DNA from: Dirofilaria immitis
Lineage: Eukaryota; Nematoda; Chromadorea; Rhabditida; Onchocercidae
DNA length: 64,000 bases
Direction: 5' to 3'
Assembly (NCBI GenBank): GCA_024305405.1
Contig: JAKNDB010000068.1
Location: 7,369,501 to 7,433,500, forward strand
In this document: positions 25,801 to 39,355 of the stretch, piece after piece
Layout of the letters: each line of letters begins with the position of its first letter
How positions within the stretch are numbered: the stretch's first letter is position 1
The notes under the pieces: generated by a model
Database searches by the model: none
What the model saw: the letters and a program-made list of their open reading frames with translations, nothing else
Told to the model about the DNA's origin: nothing
Position numbers and translations under genes: made by a program

Positions 25801-27401
25801 GAGGAGAAAGGATGTAGATATCCATACCGACTCAATTCATTGGCTGATCATACACTAACAAAATTATCAACAATTTAAATATTAGCAAGGGTTTCAGTAT
25901 AGGAAATCTGAAAAATGAAATGAAAATTGCAAAATTTGACTGGGAAAGGTTGAAGTAGAAAAGATATTTAATAAATGCTATTTTTATAGATTGGAAAACT
26001 TGAAACTTCATCAAGTTCATATTTGAAAGTAACTAAAAGATGACTTTTAAAGTTTTATTTATTGAGTATATGAGAAGAGAAAGGAGATAATGGACTTGGT
26101 TCACAGAGTTTCAAAATAATTCTCAGTGCAAATTTGCTTGATAAAGTTCGGACTAATGAAGTTACCATAGGAGTGAATGAGAAAATAATATCGATCGGAA
26201 GCATATGAAGTCTTTCACAATCAAATCGAGAAGATGAAAGTCAAGAATAATCATGAATAATATAATAGTGAATTGAAATTTCCATATCACATAATTTCAT
26301 TGCTTATGAAGTGCCAAATGATTTCATTTAATTGTCGATTTAATTCACTTCTTTTATTAATCTTTTTTGTCCTTTGCTTTGATGAAGTAACAATGATATT
26401 GATGCGAAGAATTGGAGAACGTAAAATCTTTAGAATTTCAGATTAAACTTGATTCTTTTATTAAGTTTGTTATTTAAAAACAGATAGTTTGAATCGCGTC
26501 TAATCAATAAATGATAGGCAAATCGAAATGTTTGAATTTATCAAATCACATCAGAAGATAGATATAATATTTACATTTGCTGTGTTGCATTTTACCAGCA
26601 AAGAAATATGCAGGTTATGTGTTAAAAGCAATCAATAAATTGTCGAAAATAAGGTAACTGAATTTAAATCATGAAAGGATTTATGATCAGGGATTAATGT
26701 AAAATTAAATTATTTTACTGTGGCCAAAAATCCGTCTCTATTGTTTAGCTTCTCTTGCTTTCCTACGAAATGCTAATCTTAATTATTTAATCCTTAGCAG
26801 TTTATCGATTACTTTTAACACAGGAAGAGCATGTGCATGTTTCTTCCCTAGATGCCATTCAATAAGAACACATGAAATATTTATTGAATTATCATAAAAC
26901 TTAGCGAATCCAAACAGTTCGATTTGCCTACTGCTCATTGCATACATCATATCTTCTTAAATACCAGTGTTGAAGAAAAACTAAATCATATCCTAAAGAT
27001 GTCGTATTTTTAACTACATGACCGCTTCGGATCAATATTATTAAATTTTTTACTCTTTTCTTTATTATAATCTTTAATAAAACTCTTTGTTTATCTTTAC
27101 TCTCATAATAGTTCAAACTGACTATAAATTTAAATAATAAAAATTAATTTTGTCTCCAAATTATTCGTTATGCTAACTGACAAGCACATCCAATGCGACA
27201 TAAAACTTTTATTTACAATATTAAGTGTACAAGCCAAAACACAATAAAAGCGATAACAGCAGTAGCAGAACTTGCTTGGATACAATAATTTGGCACTTAA
27301 CTGAAGAAGCGATTATCAAAGACTTCCGGACCTTTACATGATTATATTATCCGTACAAAAAAACACTTCACTTGGGATGAATAAACAATCTGCATAGCTG
27401 C
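22814..27401. other. Gene-poor AT-rich stretch
   Basis: About 4.6 kb with only short, unsupported ORFs on either strand. The 5' exon(s) of the kinase may lie in its first part. A 14-bp hairpin is noted separately at 24680-24713. I see no RNA gene. Confidence 0.4.
24680..24713. repeat. Perfect 14-bp hairpin
   Basis: tttatgcggaaact and agtttccgcataaa are exact reverse complements with a 6-base loop (accaaa). There is no T tract typical of a bacterial terminator, and the context is intergenic. Confidence 0.8.
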
Positions 27402-28481
27402 TCAGATGCTATTAAAATGCGTTGCAGGAAAAACCATTCCATTTAGAAATGGTAAAAACAATTGGATTACGGTAACCAAACCAACGAAAATTCCAAAAAT
27501 CATCTTGCAAATAAACAGATATATAAGAAGAGGGGTGTTAATGAGTCCATAAATGTAATAACGCTGAAATCATAGAGCGAAATGAATTGTATTACCACCG
27601 TCACTGAGTTCTATCATTTATTTTCATTTCAATCATTAAAATTCAAAACTTCATGAAACTTCCAAATTTTTACTGAGATACGATGGAAGAGAATACGGGT
27701 TGAGTTGTTTAAGATATCCACCAAGGATCACAGATAATTATCACAATGTATTCTTAGCTAGTCGGATTTATATTCCTGGGATATACAAGTAGACAATTTT
27801 TGACCGATAAATGGGAAGATCAGAATGCAAAACAAAACAACGATTTTTATTGAATTTAATTTAGAACAAGGAAAAAATAGAATCAATCGAAAGAACTTTT
27901 CGAAAATTGTGCCAAAAGTCCAAAATGTTACTCATCGAGAATCAAGAAAAGTATTAAACGATATTAAGGCAAAAGAAATGAGCGTAGTATGGGCGAAACC
28001 AATGTCGTATATAACCAATGCTATTTAGTCACAGAAGCGACTTTTCTAAGCCAGCCACTGTTGTTTAGATTTCAATATTTGGTATGTGTATATTTCAATA
28101 TTTTTACACAAATTTACGGCTAAGGAATTTCTAAAAAGTTATAAGTGATACTCGATATCCAAGTTCGGATGTTCGACTAATCAGAACAGGAAGACGGTCA
28201 TAAAATTCTCATTGCTAGTACCAACTTTACCATTTTCATATGGATCATTCTTTAACATTTTTTGCGCAAATAAATTGTAAAGTAGAAAATTTCAGTCATT
28301 TCATAAAAACGAAAACTAAAAGTATGAACTCATTCAGAGGTCAATGAAGGATAAAGTGAAGTTTTTTTTTCCTTTAATTCTCGGTTTTGCAGGGATAAAC
28401 AAACATAAGTTTATTCGTGGATGACAAAATAATTGTGACGATTACTTTTTCTCGTTTCTTAAATCTTTTAAAATGGATCAT
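27402..28481 (-). CDS. Unrecognised multi-exon membrane protein
   Basis: Start ATG 28481 lies directly after 'cttatag'. Exon 1 (28405-28481) reads MIHFKRFKKREKVIVTIILS, then splices in phase to exon 2 (28152-28315), which includes FYEMTEIFYFTIYLR, DPYENGKVGTSNENF and ISRTSELGYR. Exon 2 needs two single-base insertions, in A and T runs. A middle exon around 27674-27780 is confused by further slips. The last exon (27402-27563, phase 0) is strongly hydrophobic: YGLINTPLLIYLFIC, then IFGIFVGLVTVIQLFLPFL, ending FPATHFNSI with stop 27402-27404. At least three membrane segments are likely. It lies 0.7 kb downstream of the TMEM165 gene on the same strand, so they may be co-transcribed. Family not recognised. 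Confidence 0.42.
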
Positions 28482-29203
28482 CTATAAGATGTTCGTAATA
28501 TTATCAATTGACAATATCAAACATTTTTAATTAAACCAGTCATACCAAAATAATAGCGACTATTGTGTTTCAACAAAATGATTAAAATAACAATAAGTTT
28601 CGGAAGTTCAGACAGATTTGCAACAATGAAAAACAGTAGTATAAGAAAAAATATCAAGAACAAAGAAAACAAAAAAGACATAAGCAACAAGAACTAAAAC
28701 AGTCACATGCAAAAATTTTTTACAATAATTACAGGTTTAATCTTAGATTTGGAAAGGATGCAAAATTTCGAAAATGAGGAAACTGTTAAATAAATAACAA
28801 AAACGACCGCAATGTTAACTGAGAACCTAGTTAAAAATGAATATAAATTCTTTATTTCAACTAAAGTCATTTAAAAGACTTCATTAGAATAAATTCTTAT
28901 AAAATCAATCAAATCCAATAAACATTAAATAAAATTATGAGAAAATAATAAAAGAAACTATAAAAATTAAGGTAACAGACAATTCTCGCCTGAAGCACCT
29001 AGCTTAGGACAAAAACAAATGATGAAAAATGGATGTTAAAATCTGCAAATCATATTCTCATCCACAAATAAATTTTACAAAAATTCCTATTTTTCAAAAA
29101 TATTTGAATAGAGAGTTCTATTTCGAGCAGGAATAGACAAGCAGTATTGATACAAAAGATAGGATTACCCGCAAATCTATATGAAACAAACATTTCGTTT
29201 TGC

Positions 29204-31050
29204 TTATTCCAGTTCTGGATTAATAAATAAAGCAGAAAACGCGAACAAGATAAAAACCAGGCCTCCAATTAATGTGACTAAAATAGTATGTCTTAAAATT
29301 GTTAATAACGAAACTTGAATTTCATGAATTATTTCATAATAGAAATAAACACGTATTATAAGATTATAGACTCAAAATTCTTACCTGTTCTAACTGATAT
29401 TTGAGTAGCAACAAGTCTACCGCCAATAACAGCAATTCCTGTACAGAAAGCGTGTCCTACTATAGTACCAAGTACTACGCCATAGATATTTTCACGTGCT
29501 GCCAACATTATTGTGGTCAACTGACTACGGTCGCCCCATTCCGCCACAAATGTGAGAGTAAAGGTTTCCAAAAATAGTGTGGATATCAAACTTAGAAGCG
29601 CATGGGTTGAACTGTAACGGTATTAATATTTTAAAAACAAACAACTTTCAACTTATAATATTTTTTTAAGCAAAGTTTTATACTATCTAGGCAACTTTTC
29701 GAATTTGGATAACGACAATTAGATTATGAATGAAACACAAGATTAAAATAAAAATTGAAACAATGGAAGTGAATTACTTCTGGTTTGATGCAATGATTCC
29801 TCCATTTTCCATATCAGAAATTTTGGAAGAATCCAACAGCAGCTCTTTCTTTTGAATTTCCGTCTTCGCTTCTGCATAACTCTCTTGTCCATCAGCTGGA
29901 GTCATTCGATATCCATCGTATAACATTTTCAGACCAAATAATGCAAAAAGTGCAGTAGAAATAGAATAAGTCAACAATCGTGGCATAACCTGAGTAAACC
30001 ATCCCAAACCAGCTTAAAAAGACTTTTAATAAAAGGACAGAGAAATCAAAATATAAGATATGACCAATTTAAAGAAATCAAATGCAGAAACATTTTATAT
30101 TAACTGACAATATCCAAACATTGTAACATAATCTTAGATTCACGACTGTAATATAATTTTTGACTAAAATCCAAAAACATAAAACGGCACCTGACAAAAG
30201 TGTCATTAAAATCAACGCTGCCATTGCTCCGCAGAAAACAGTTAATCGAGAATGTCTCATTGCCATGATCGCAGCAATAAACCACGTTTTATCGCCCAAT
30301 TCTGACACAACAATGACTGATATCGAGGCTACTAAAGCGTGATAAAGCGTTAGATCCTGTAATTCCTCTATTTAATAAAACAAATTTTATGTAAACGACT
30401 CGTACGAGAGCTCTATGTTACAGTTTTAGAGAACAAATGGCAAAAAATTCGGTGTTACATTTCCCAAAGACGATTAATAACTTTATCTCACTGAGTTTTT
30501 TTTGAATGAAAAAACGAAATCTGAAGCTGATATAGGAATTAGTAAGGTCATACTATATATAATCATGAAGGATTTTTTGAAAGAAATGGAATTTATAGTA
30601 AGTGTAACACTCATTATAAATCTTAATAGAATAGAGAGAACTTACAATAGAATTTTTGGTCTTGTCTTGATCAAAAATTGCAACAAGATTCCTGTTTGCA
30701 TCATCCAATATGGGAGTTGCTTGTCGGTAAATTTCCTTCGCTATGTCTGTCTAAAAATTTGCTTTCTAAACGATCTTGAGAATAATATGACTGTGTAAAA
30801 TTTTAATGAATTTACTTTGATAAAAAGTTATTTCCTGATCTCATTTATTCAGTATTTGTTTGGTCAACTCGATTCTAAGAAGAAATTTTATGAAGGCCTG
30901 AACACAGAAAAAGCGTTATATGATTTTGACCATAAAAAAACTCACATGCAGAGAGAAATTACCAACAATATTAGAATGTCGCCGTCGTGAATCAATGGCA
31001 CCTAAAGCAAGTCCTGAGAAGCAAGAAAAAGCAGTGCTACGATGAAGCAT
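29204..31050 (-). CDS. TMEM165: TMEM165/GDT1-family Golgi cation transporter
   Basis: Multi-pass membrane protein of the UPF0016/Gdt1 family; relatives move Mn2+/Ca2+ into the Golgi and support glycosylation. Both family signatures are present: VSELGDKTWF in the exon at about 30191-30354 and VAEWGDRSQLT in the exon at about 29386-29607. ATG 31050 follows 'actcag' by one base and gives MLHRSTAFSCFSGLALG, a likely signal peptide. The second exon (about 30648-30752) encodes a luminal segment (EIYRQATPILDD). A central hydrophilic loop (DGQESYAEAKTEIQKKELLL) separates the two repeats. The last exon reads GGLVFILFAFSALFINPELE with stop at 29204-29206, matching the family C-terminus. Phases agree at all junctions without frame correction, unlike most neighbours. 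Shares a roughly 1-kb divergent region with the SPK gene. Confidence 0.93.
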
Positions 31051-32067
31051 TCTGAGTACACAAAATTCATAATGAATAATACGAATGATACTGGAATAAT
31101 TGACAATTCATTGGAACATTATTAATGAATGAATAATACACGGGCAATTCCTACAAAGAACTAATAAATAGTTTAACAAAATATTATAATTACAAAGAAA
31201 TCATACTACACGAGCACAGAATTTATTCCATTTTTTTCTATAGTGAAATTAAAGTCTGAAGTCAAAAGATGCAAAACGACAATGTGACATTTTTATTATA
31301 ATATCACCAAGGTTAAAATCCCCAAAACCTGCTTACACAACACAAGTTATTTCTTCACCATACCGCACTTTTTCGTACATCACCCCGTACTCATCTTTCC
31401 CATATAATATGCGACGTATGTCCACGTTGCACGTTACAAGCTAACGAGAACAGGGAATCAATCAGGACGTCCACTGCCACCCTAACCCAACAATAAGAAC
31501 TGACCACATGTAAACCACATGAAATTTCAAGATTTGTAAACTCCTTCTCCCTCTGTCTTACCTATGATTCCTCGAAAATCTCACCAATGTCTGGCGTCTC
31601 CTCAATACTTCATATATTTTTAGATAATCTATGGCAAAATATTATGTGTACCTGTTCTCTTATGTATAGTAGTAGCCCATATCACGGGTAGAAAGCCATA
31701 TTGCTATATGAGAGGAGAAATGTAAGCGTATGCATGCAGATGGATTTCAGGGTGAAAAGTACCATAATACTTGGGTGCTTCATTATTCATTATTTTCTAG
31801 TAGTTTCATATTAGTTCTTTGGACCGGGAATGGAAGGATGTAAGAGTGGGCTCTACGTGGACAATTAAATATATTACTCTCTCTTTGAGGTTGTTTTCAT
31901 TTTCAAAATAAAGTTTATAGTTAGTGCGTATTATTACTCTTGAACGCTATTTCTGTAGTTTACTTTTTTCACTTTTCTCTTATAGTATGACTAGTATCAA
32001 ATGTGACTTTCTCAGATTTTGAATGTATCATATTTGCAGCATTTTTTAAATCAGCACGGTATTGGAT
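31051..32067. promoter_or_regulatory. Divergent intergenic region, TMEM165 / SPK gene
   Basis: About 1 kb between divergent starts. The part 31320-31620 is C-rich and more GC-rich than its surroundings, as seen upstream of other genes here, and is a plausible bidirectional promoter. No ORF with splice support. Confidence 0.35.
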
Positions 32068-35000
32068 ATGACTGCTCGAAATACATACACATTGCGCGAT
32101 GAACGACTAATGTGGGAGCACCTCTTTGAGTAGGCTTAAATTTCAAATTTATTCATGTAATTCTTGACACTGCGAGTGGCTGAAACAAATGTTCATAATC
32201 TCTTTAATTTTCACTTATAAGAATACAAATAAGAACTTTCCAATTTATTCTATTTTTTGCATGCTGCTCTTAAGATCATTCAGTTTATTATGTTTTGCAA
32301 GAGATTTTCTTGAGGGTAGCTCTTATAAAAGAAGTATAAATCTATTCAGTTGATATGAAATGAAAAGAACAATTTTGTAGGAGATTGCAGATTGGAGATG
32401 AAACTGCTTATCAACCAAAAGGTTTAAAGTTGTGGAAAGATTTTGAAGCCACTCAGAAAACAAACAAAACAGCTTCATCACTTGCTACACAGTAAAAATT
32501 TTGTTGGTGTCTCAATTGGATGTACTTCATTCTGCTGCATTACCTATCGACTAAGAAAGTAAAAAAGAAGATTTTTAATTTGGTCGGTTTTTTTGCAGCT
32601 TCCGCAAAGCGATGTACGATCATATCGAAGAAGCTAAGATACCGGTAGAGCAGCAATTATACATCGCAAATCAGCTTAGTCTACCACTCACGAAACGACA
32701 GCGAAAAACGTAAACTTTTTTTATTTTAACTTTTAATTAGTTAGTGAAAGTCACTATATAATGTTTACTTCTATAAAAATTCTATGTCCAAAAGTTTTTG
32801 AGTTTTTTCTGAGAAATTATAGTTATTCTCCATTTTCGGTTTTCTTTTTCAGTTTTGAAATCAGATTAGAAGTAAAAAGACCATTGAAATATTGCTGTTT
32901 GTATTATCATTTTCTTTGAATGTTTCAATTTGCAGAATCGAATATAAATCAAATATTTCAATCACTACAGATGATTTCGGTGTTGTAACTGCGTATGAAA
33001 AAGAAGGTTGCTTTTTTTCATTTATTCAGTTTTTGACCAGATTTCCGTTCAGCTTTTTCTCTTTCTATTTACAATTTACGACATCATTTTCGAATTATAA
33101 AAATTTTATAAATAGTTGTATTTGATAATGTTCTAATATAAACTTTCCTACTACATAATCTTCTTTATGCATTTGAATTCACTGTTCCAAAATATTTCAG
33201 CATTATATAGCAACGTTTTTGTTAAACATAGATTGAGCTTTACAACTAAATCTCCAGTGTTCAGATTTGTATTGAACTGAAATGAAGAGTAAAAATTTGA
33301 ATCATAAATGTTTAGGTAAACAATATCTTCCATATCTGCTGAAAAGAAGAATCTTATATGGTATGATTTATTTATTAATTGAAAATGAAAAATTTCGCTT
33401 TATCATATATATTAATGGAGTGTTTTGGATGCCATATCTCAATGGATTCTGTAGAAACGTATATCAGAGTGCCATAAAATTCCAAATCCTGCAGACAATG
33501 AATAATGCGAATAATTATATTCTTTATGTTGCTATTTTATGAATATTAGCTTCCATTTTTGTTACAATTTTCAATTTCAGAAGACAATAATATAAATAAT
33601 GAACTAGGATACGATGCTTTTGAACTAAATGGTAAGTTATATTCGAAAGTTTCAAGTGGGGTCATTTTTATACTCAGTATTGAATATCTGATATAATAAC
33701 TTTAACTTATTCGTTATATTTTGTATTCCAGGATCTATGCCGAAAATGGCAAAAGTTCTACGCAGCGTGGATGAAAACCCCATATCAGTGGCATGCTTGG
33801 GGTCAGTTATTTGAATTTTAAAGACTTTTTGCTGCAACTTATAACAGATTTAATTTAAGCTTGTAAAATTTTTACGACCACTGCATATTATTTGCGGAAG
33901 TAGTACCCCAAAAAAAAAAAAAAAACGATTTTTCATGTTGGAGGCATATTCGCTCTTCTTTGCTTGAAAGTTCGAATTAAAATTCACGGAGTAAAACAAG
34001 GCTTTATTATTTATTTGGGGTGTTTTCATATACTCATTTCTCTAGACGAGCTAGAGTGAAATCGTTTTGTGTTTTGCTTCATTTTATTTTTATTTTCATT
34101 TGCAGGCGTTACAATCTGCGAAAGAGATTAACCGTCCAAAAGAATAAGTCACCCAAAATTCATAATTCAGAAGGAACCATGGATTTGATGCAGGATGTAA
34201 GTGTGTGAATTTACCGAATTGTTTGATTGTATCAATTTTTGGAAATTATATTGTAAATTATTATTTGTTCAGAACAGCGATCGTAATGACAACCGAAATG
34301 AAGACTATAGTGTTGGTGGTAAGCAGAATGAGATATTCCATGGTAATTACACATTATCAGACTAGTTGTATATTCTACGATCTCAAATTATATTATATGT
34401 TTATGACTTCTATGTCAAATGCTTTTAAAGTTTAATGTTACCTTATAACTATAATCAAACAGTTTTTTAAATTATTTTCTCTCTACTAATTTAGCTAAAC
34501 CATTAAACCACCCTGACGGATTTTAGCTCAACAAATATTCGATGAGAAAAAGGAAAATGAATTTGAGCATATGAAAGTATGGGATGATGCAAAAGGAAAT
34601 ACTTATGAAAAACAGCTTCGTTCAATCAAAATTAATGATGAAGAACTGGGCAAGAATGAGACAATGCTTCATGTAGAAGATGAATTTCACAGTGATTTAA
34701 AAGGGAGCAAAATGAATATATCTCACTCCAGTGATGAAATTGGTGTCGCAAACTTCCAATCTGGAAAAGAGCAGTTGGTTAGCGAAATCTCAGCAAATCA
34801 AGTTGAGTGTCTAGAAACCACTGAATTAGAATCTGGTATTATGCAACATGCTGAAGGTATGAAGGATCTGACCGTAGATAACAACCGAGGTATAAAAATG
34901 ATGTCGAGTGAAGCCTCGAAAACTGTTGCATGCAGTAGCACATCAATATTAGCTGCAGCTGTTTCAAAGAGAAAACAAGAACCACTATCCTTCCAAGATA

Positions 35001-35514
35001 TTATTGATGAAGAATTGAAGCAGCTGCTTCTCTACATTCTAAGTAAGCGACAGCTCAAGGGTGTGGAGGTAAATATTTTTGCAATTTTATGAAATTTCCT
35101 TATATTTTCAGTTTGAGAATCTCATAACAGTTTTATTATTTATAGGGATTGCGATAGTATTTTTCAACATCTTTTTATTTACTCACCAGAACTTATAATT
35201 TGTACACTTATGTCATGAGTAAAAATTGGACATAATATATCAATGTGCTTTAAGAATGCAACTTGAAATAACTGTATTCATCACAGTTATCGCTTAATTT
35301 CATTGTTTTCTACTCTTCTCAATAATCTCATTATCGATATATAGTTATTTTCTGATAAAATATTGTTATCGCTCATTATATTAATTTATCTTCGAACTCA
35401 AACTGCAATTTGCAGAAAATGAAGATGGAGAAGATATTAGAATTACGTGCCAAAGAAGCCAAACGACTTGGAATTGGTTTGAGAAATTATCTCAGAAAAA
35501 TGCAATGTAGCTGA
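32068..35514 (+). CDS. SPK-domain-like nuclear protein
   Basis: Exons 32068-32129, 32381-32491, 32599-32709, about 32936-33006, 33582-33631, 33732-33797, 34107-34198, about 34274-34319, about 34539-35068 and about 35416-35514 join with consistent phases and no frame correction. The N-terminus (TYTLRDERLMWEHLFERL ... KGLKLWKDFEATQ ... ASSLATHFRKAMYDHI) continues with VEQQLYIANQLSLPLT and then a DDFGVVTAYEKE-like end. That order resembles the nematode SPK domain (a conserved W, then SL..RFRK..., a helix with pl, and a final D..G.i..Y). The rest is acidic and low complexity (GSKMNISHSSDEIG, SKRKQEPLSFQDIIDEEL), ending RNYLRKMQCS at TGA 35512-35514. A RAP1/Myb-like fold is an alternative for the first 60 residues. 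SPK proteins are usually nuclear and of unclear function. Confidence 0.6.
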
Positions 35515-36365
35515 TTGAGCATGAAACAGATTTTCGCCAAATCATTATATATTAGATCGTAATTTCAACTTTTGTTTTCCTAATGTTTCCGTTTCGATTT
35601 CCTGTATTTTTAGTGATTTTTTGTCCAAACCATGTATTTTTTACGGACCATCAGATTTTAATCATAAAGTTTGCATAATGGATGACTTTTAAAGGATTTA
35701 AAGCTGTGCATTTTCGTAATTCGTTAAAACTTTAGTTGCAGTTTCAGATTTTCGCTTATTCATTTTTTTTAGCATTATTTTTTTGCATAGCATTTGTATT
35801 GATATCAAGAACTTTGAAGACTAGGAATTCGTCATAAGATTGGATCGAACTTTGAAATCGCTAGTTCTCACTAGTTAAGTTTGCTAGTGAAATGCTTGTC
35901 ATAATTTTATTATTTATGAAAATTTGAGTATTGGGAAAACGAGAAAGAGGATATATATTTTTTTCTTGTTTACAGATTCAGTCTTTATACGGATCTGTAT
36001 GAGGTTTTAAAATCCTTTATTTTATGAAAAGATTTGATAAAACATTAATTCTTAAGTCAGGAAGCTGGGAATGATTATTTTTATAGTGTTTATTATCTTC
36101 AATTTACTAAAAATAGTTGCATTAAATATGTTTACTTCAGATTTAATGATTTTGTGATCCTTTATTACGTAATGCATTGTTGTTTTTATGTTTCGAATAC
36201 TCTTATAAAAATAGTTTATATACAAAGTTCCAATGAGTACACGATTTATCGTGATCCCTATCTTGCACACTTTTCAAATTTTGACAAACTGATTGAAAAA
36301 ATACTGTAATCTAGCTCTTTGGGGAATTTCATGAATTTCGAGATTTTAAAATGTATTCCTTATAG
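35515..36365. other. Intergenic stretch between the SPK gene and rpn-7
   Basis: About 0.85 kb, AT-rich, no coding exon recognised. The two genes are head-to-tail on the plus strand. Confidence 0.4.
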
Positions 36366-38681
36366 ATGGTCGAAAAACTCCAAGCACAACAAAGCAGCAG
36401 TTAAAGCAGCAATTGCTCGATGATGTTGAAAAGGAAGTGAGTTGCTAGATAATAATAAGAAAGAAAGTAAGGTGAAGTAATATACAAACATCGAGTTAAA
36501 AATTGCTTTAGTTTGTCTTTCAAAATTCTGAATTCATTATGTTTCTTCCATGCTGGTATTTTCGTCAGTTAAATAAATTATTTTTTATGGATCTTCCAGT
36601 ACAAAAATATAAATTTAATAAGTAAATGAATTTCAGATAATTTCAAAGATACCAAATTTGGATATTGCACAACTTCGTTTTTTGTTATCACATCCTGACA
36701 TTGATTCGAAAATGAAAAAGGAAAATGGGAAACACTTATCGAAGTTAGTTTCTTCTGCTGCAAACATTTGTGACATCGTTATTTGCACATAGAATTTCAG
36801 AAGTTTTATCGACTTTCAAATTTCAGCTGATCAAGGAAAATGAAATGGGACCATATTACAAACTCATTTGTGATGATATTGGGATCGCAGTGAATGAATT
36901 ATTATTCACGAAATTAAAAGAAGCAAATGAGAAGCGTTTGAAAGAAATAGACGATGAGATAGCAGATGCTGAACAGAATTTAGGTATTTTTCGCATATGA
37001 TAAATAGGAAACATTTAAAAACTAAAACATATGTGTAAAAATTATTTTATTTCATTTTATAAATGTTCATATTTGTTGCAGGGGAAAGTGAAGTGCGGCA
37101 GGCTTACCTTCGCAAAAGTGAATATTTATGTAAAATTGGTGATAAAGATGCAGCGGTCGCATCGTTTAGACAAACATATGAAAAAAACTGTTGGTATTGG
37201 CTATAGGATTGATCTTATTTTCAATCTTATTCGACTCGGTCTCTTCTTTTGGACCATCAATTGATAAACGCAAATATTGCTAAAGCAAAGAATCTCATGG
37301 AACAGGTTTTAGACAGTTTCTTGCAAGATTATGAATTTTCTACTGACATCTTTGCAATAAAGTTACTTGAATTCTGTTCTGTCTCTAAGTATCCGGTACT
37401 TATATCTGATAAGTAAAATAATTTAGGGCGGAGATTGGGAGCGTAAAACCGCCTTCGGTCCTATGAAGGTCTTTATAAGATGTCGGTGAGAGACTTGAAG
37501 GGAGCTGCAGCACTTTTCCTGGAAGCTGTGCCAACGTTTGGTTCATACGAACTCATGACCTATGAACAACTTATATTCTATACAGTTATTTCGGCTGTGT
37601 ATGGTAAATGATTTCTCACATTTTGTCGTTAACAAAAATCTTTCTTAAATACAAGTGTAAACAACCTGTTTTTTAGCGTTAGAACGTCCTGATCTGCGCA
37701 CAAAAGTCATCAGATGCAATGAGATCCAGGAACAAGTTGGTTTCATTTTTAAAGATATCCATAATTCTTTAAATAATTTCATCTTAAGTACAATTTTAGT
37801 GATTAGCGATATTAACAGAAACTAGTGATTTTTCTTGCTATCCGTCTTGTTTGTCTTTGACATCAGAATTATAAATTATAGGACTTTCAAAGTTTTTCTT
37901 TAAAAAATAATATTTAGCTTACTGGTGGTGGTGAAAACAATGAGTTGGTATTTGTAAAACATTATCTGGAAGCCTTTTATGGATGCAGATATGATGAACT
38001 GTTCGTGGTGCTTGCGAAATTGGAAAGAGAACGGTTAAAATTTGATCGTTATTTAGCACCACATTACAATTTTTACTCGAGAACAATGCGTCTCAAAGCC
38101 TACGAACAGTTTCTTACTCCGTACAAAACAGTAAGGTTTTATCAATTTTTTTCTGATTCATTTGTTCTTGCTTTGAAAAACTTGGCTTTGTAAAATCATA
38201 AGATAATAACGAAAGTAAATTTAGATACTAATCACGAGCTTGAAATTGCAGATTCAAAATTTAAAATTACTTGAAGAAAGTTGCGATGTAAACGATTTAT
38301 ATATTTTAGGTTCGTTTAGATATGATGGCAAAGGATTTCGGTGTTTCAAAAGAATTTGTCGACAAAGAATTACATCGACTGATTGCCACTGGTCAGCTGC
38401 ATTGCAGAATAGATGCTGTCAGGGGAATCATAATAATGAATCATCCTGATACAAAAATCATCTTTATCGTGGCGTTATCAAGTATGTTATGAAATGTTCA
38501 CATACATTAACGCACAGTTTTTTAATACATCACATGAACTTCTGAATTTACAAATTTTCAATGAAATTTTAAGTTTGACAGATTTTAATTAAGAAGTTAT
38601 TTAAAGCAAAGATTTCTTTTCAGAGATGGTGATATCCTCCTGAATCGTATACAAAAGCTGGCACGTGTGATTAATGCATAA
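36366..38681 (+). CDS. rpn-7: 26S proteasome non-ATPase subunit 6 (Rpn7/PSMD6)
   Basis: Lid subunit of the 19S regulatory particle. Exons 36366-36436, 36637-36743, 36827-36983, 37082-37305, 37427-37603, 37677-37735, 37918-38130, 38310-38481 and 38624-38681. Visible family blocks: [118 protein letters not shown]. The C-terminal PCI domain has [16 protein letters not shown] and [10 protein letters not shown], then [14 protein letters not shown] and TAA at 38679-38681. Frame slips occur at 36373-36377, near 36743, 37181-37187 (here one A too many), 37247-37250, 37445-37448 and 38453-38457. This is the most damaged conserved gene in the window. ATG 36366 follows 'ccttatag' directly, a good trans-splice site. 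Confidence 0.94.
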
Positions 38682-39355
38682 AAATATGTGGATTCTTTTA
38701 TTTCGTTTCTACTCGCAAATTTTAGAAATTTAAATTCAAATATATGAAAATTTGGAAATATTCTAAAAATAGTTCCCATTTCTGACATACGATAGTTTAA
38801 CGTAATATTATTTTTAATGTAATATCACTGCTAATTTGTCTGTTATCTGTCAATGTAATTGAGGTCGGAATGAAATCTTTTTTCCGATTTTTTTCGCCTA
38901 ATGATTTTCCTATCATGCAAATTACTACAAGCTTTGCAATGTCGTTAATGTGAATAGAAAAATAAATCTAGAGAGGTAGATTAAATATTTTTCTAATGGT
39001 GTAACATGTGCGTACGAGTTTTTTAATGGGAACTTTTAGTTGGGGATTTATCCATACTTTAGTCGAACTTTTGCTGATGAGCGGAAGATTTTTACTGATG
39101 GTTAGAAGTACAAACAGTTTAATTTGACATAAACCTCGGCAGTTCAGCAATGAAGATCATATGGAAAAGAAGAGAAATCGGATAGATATGTGGAGGGTTA
39201 TTTCATCTTTCAAATTGCTGTTACTGCTTTGTATTCAAAAGCAACAGATAAAGCATATAACTATGTAACTAGATTTAAAAAAATGCGAATCTGTTACACC
39301 TCTGCAGAATTTACGTTGTAATCATAAGATATGAACAGGAGGCGGCTAGAAATAA

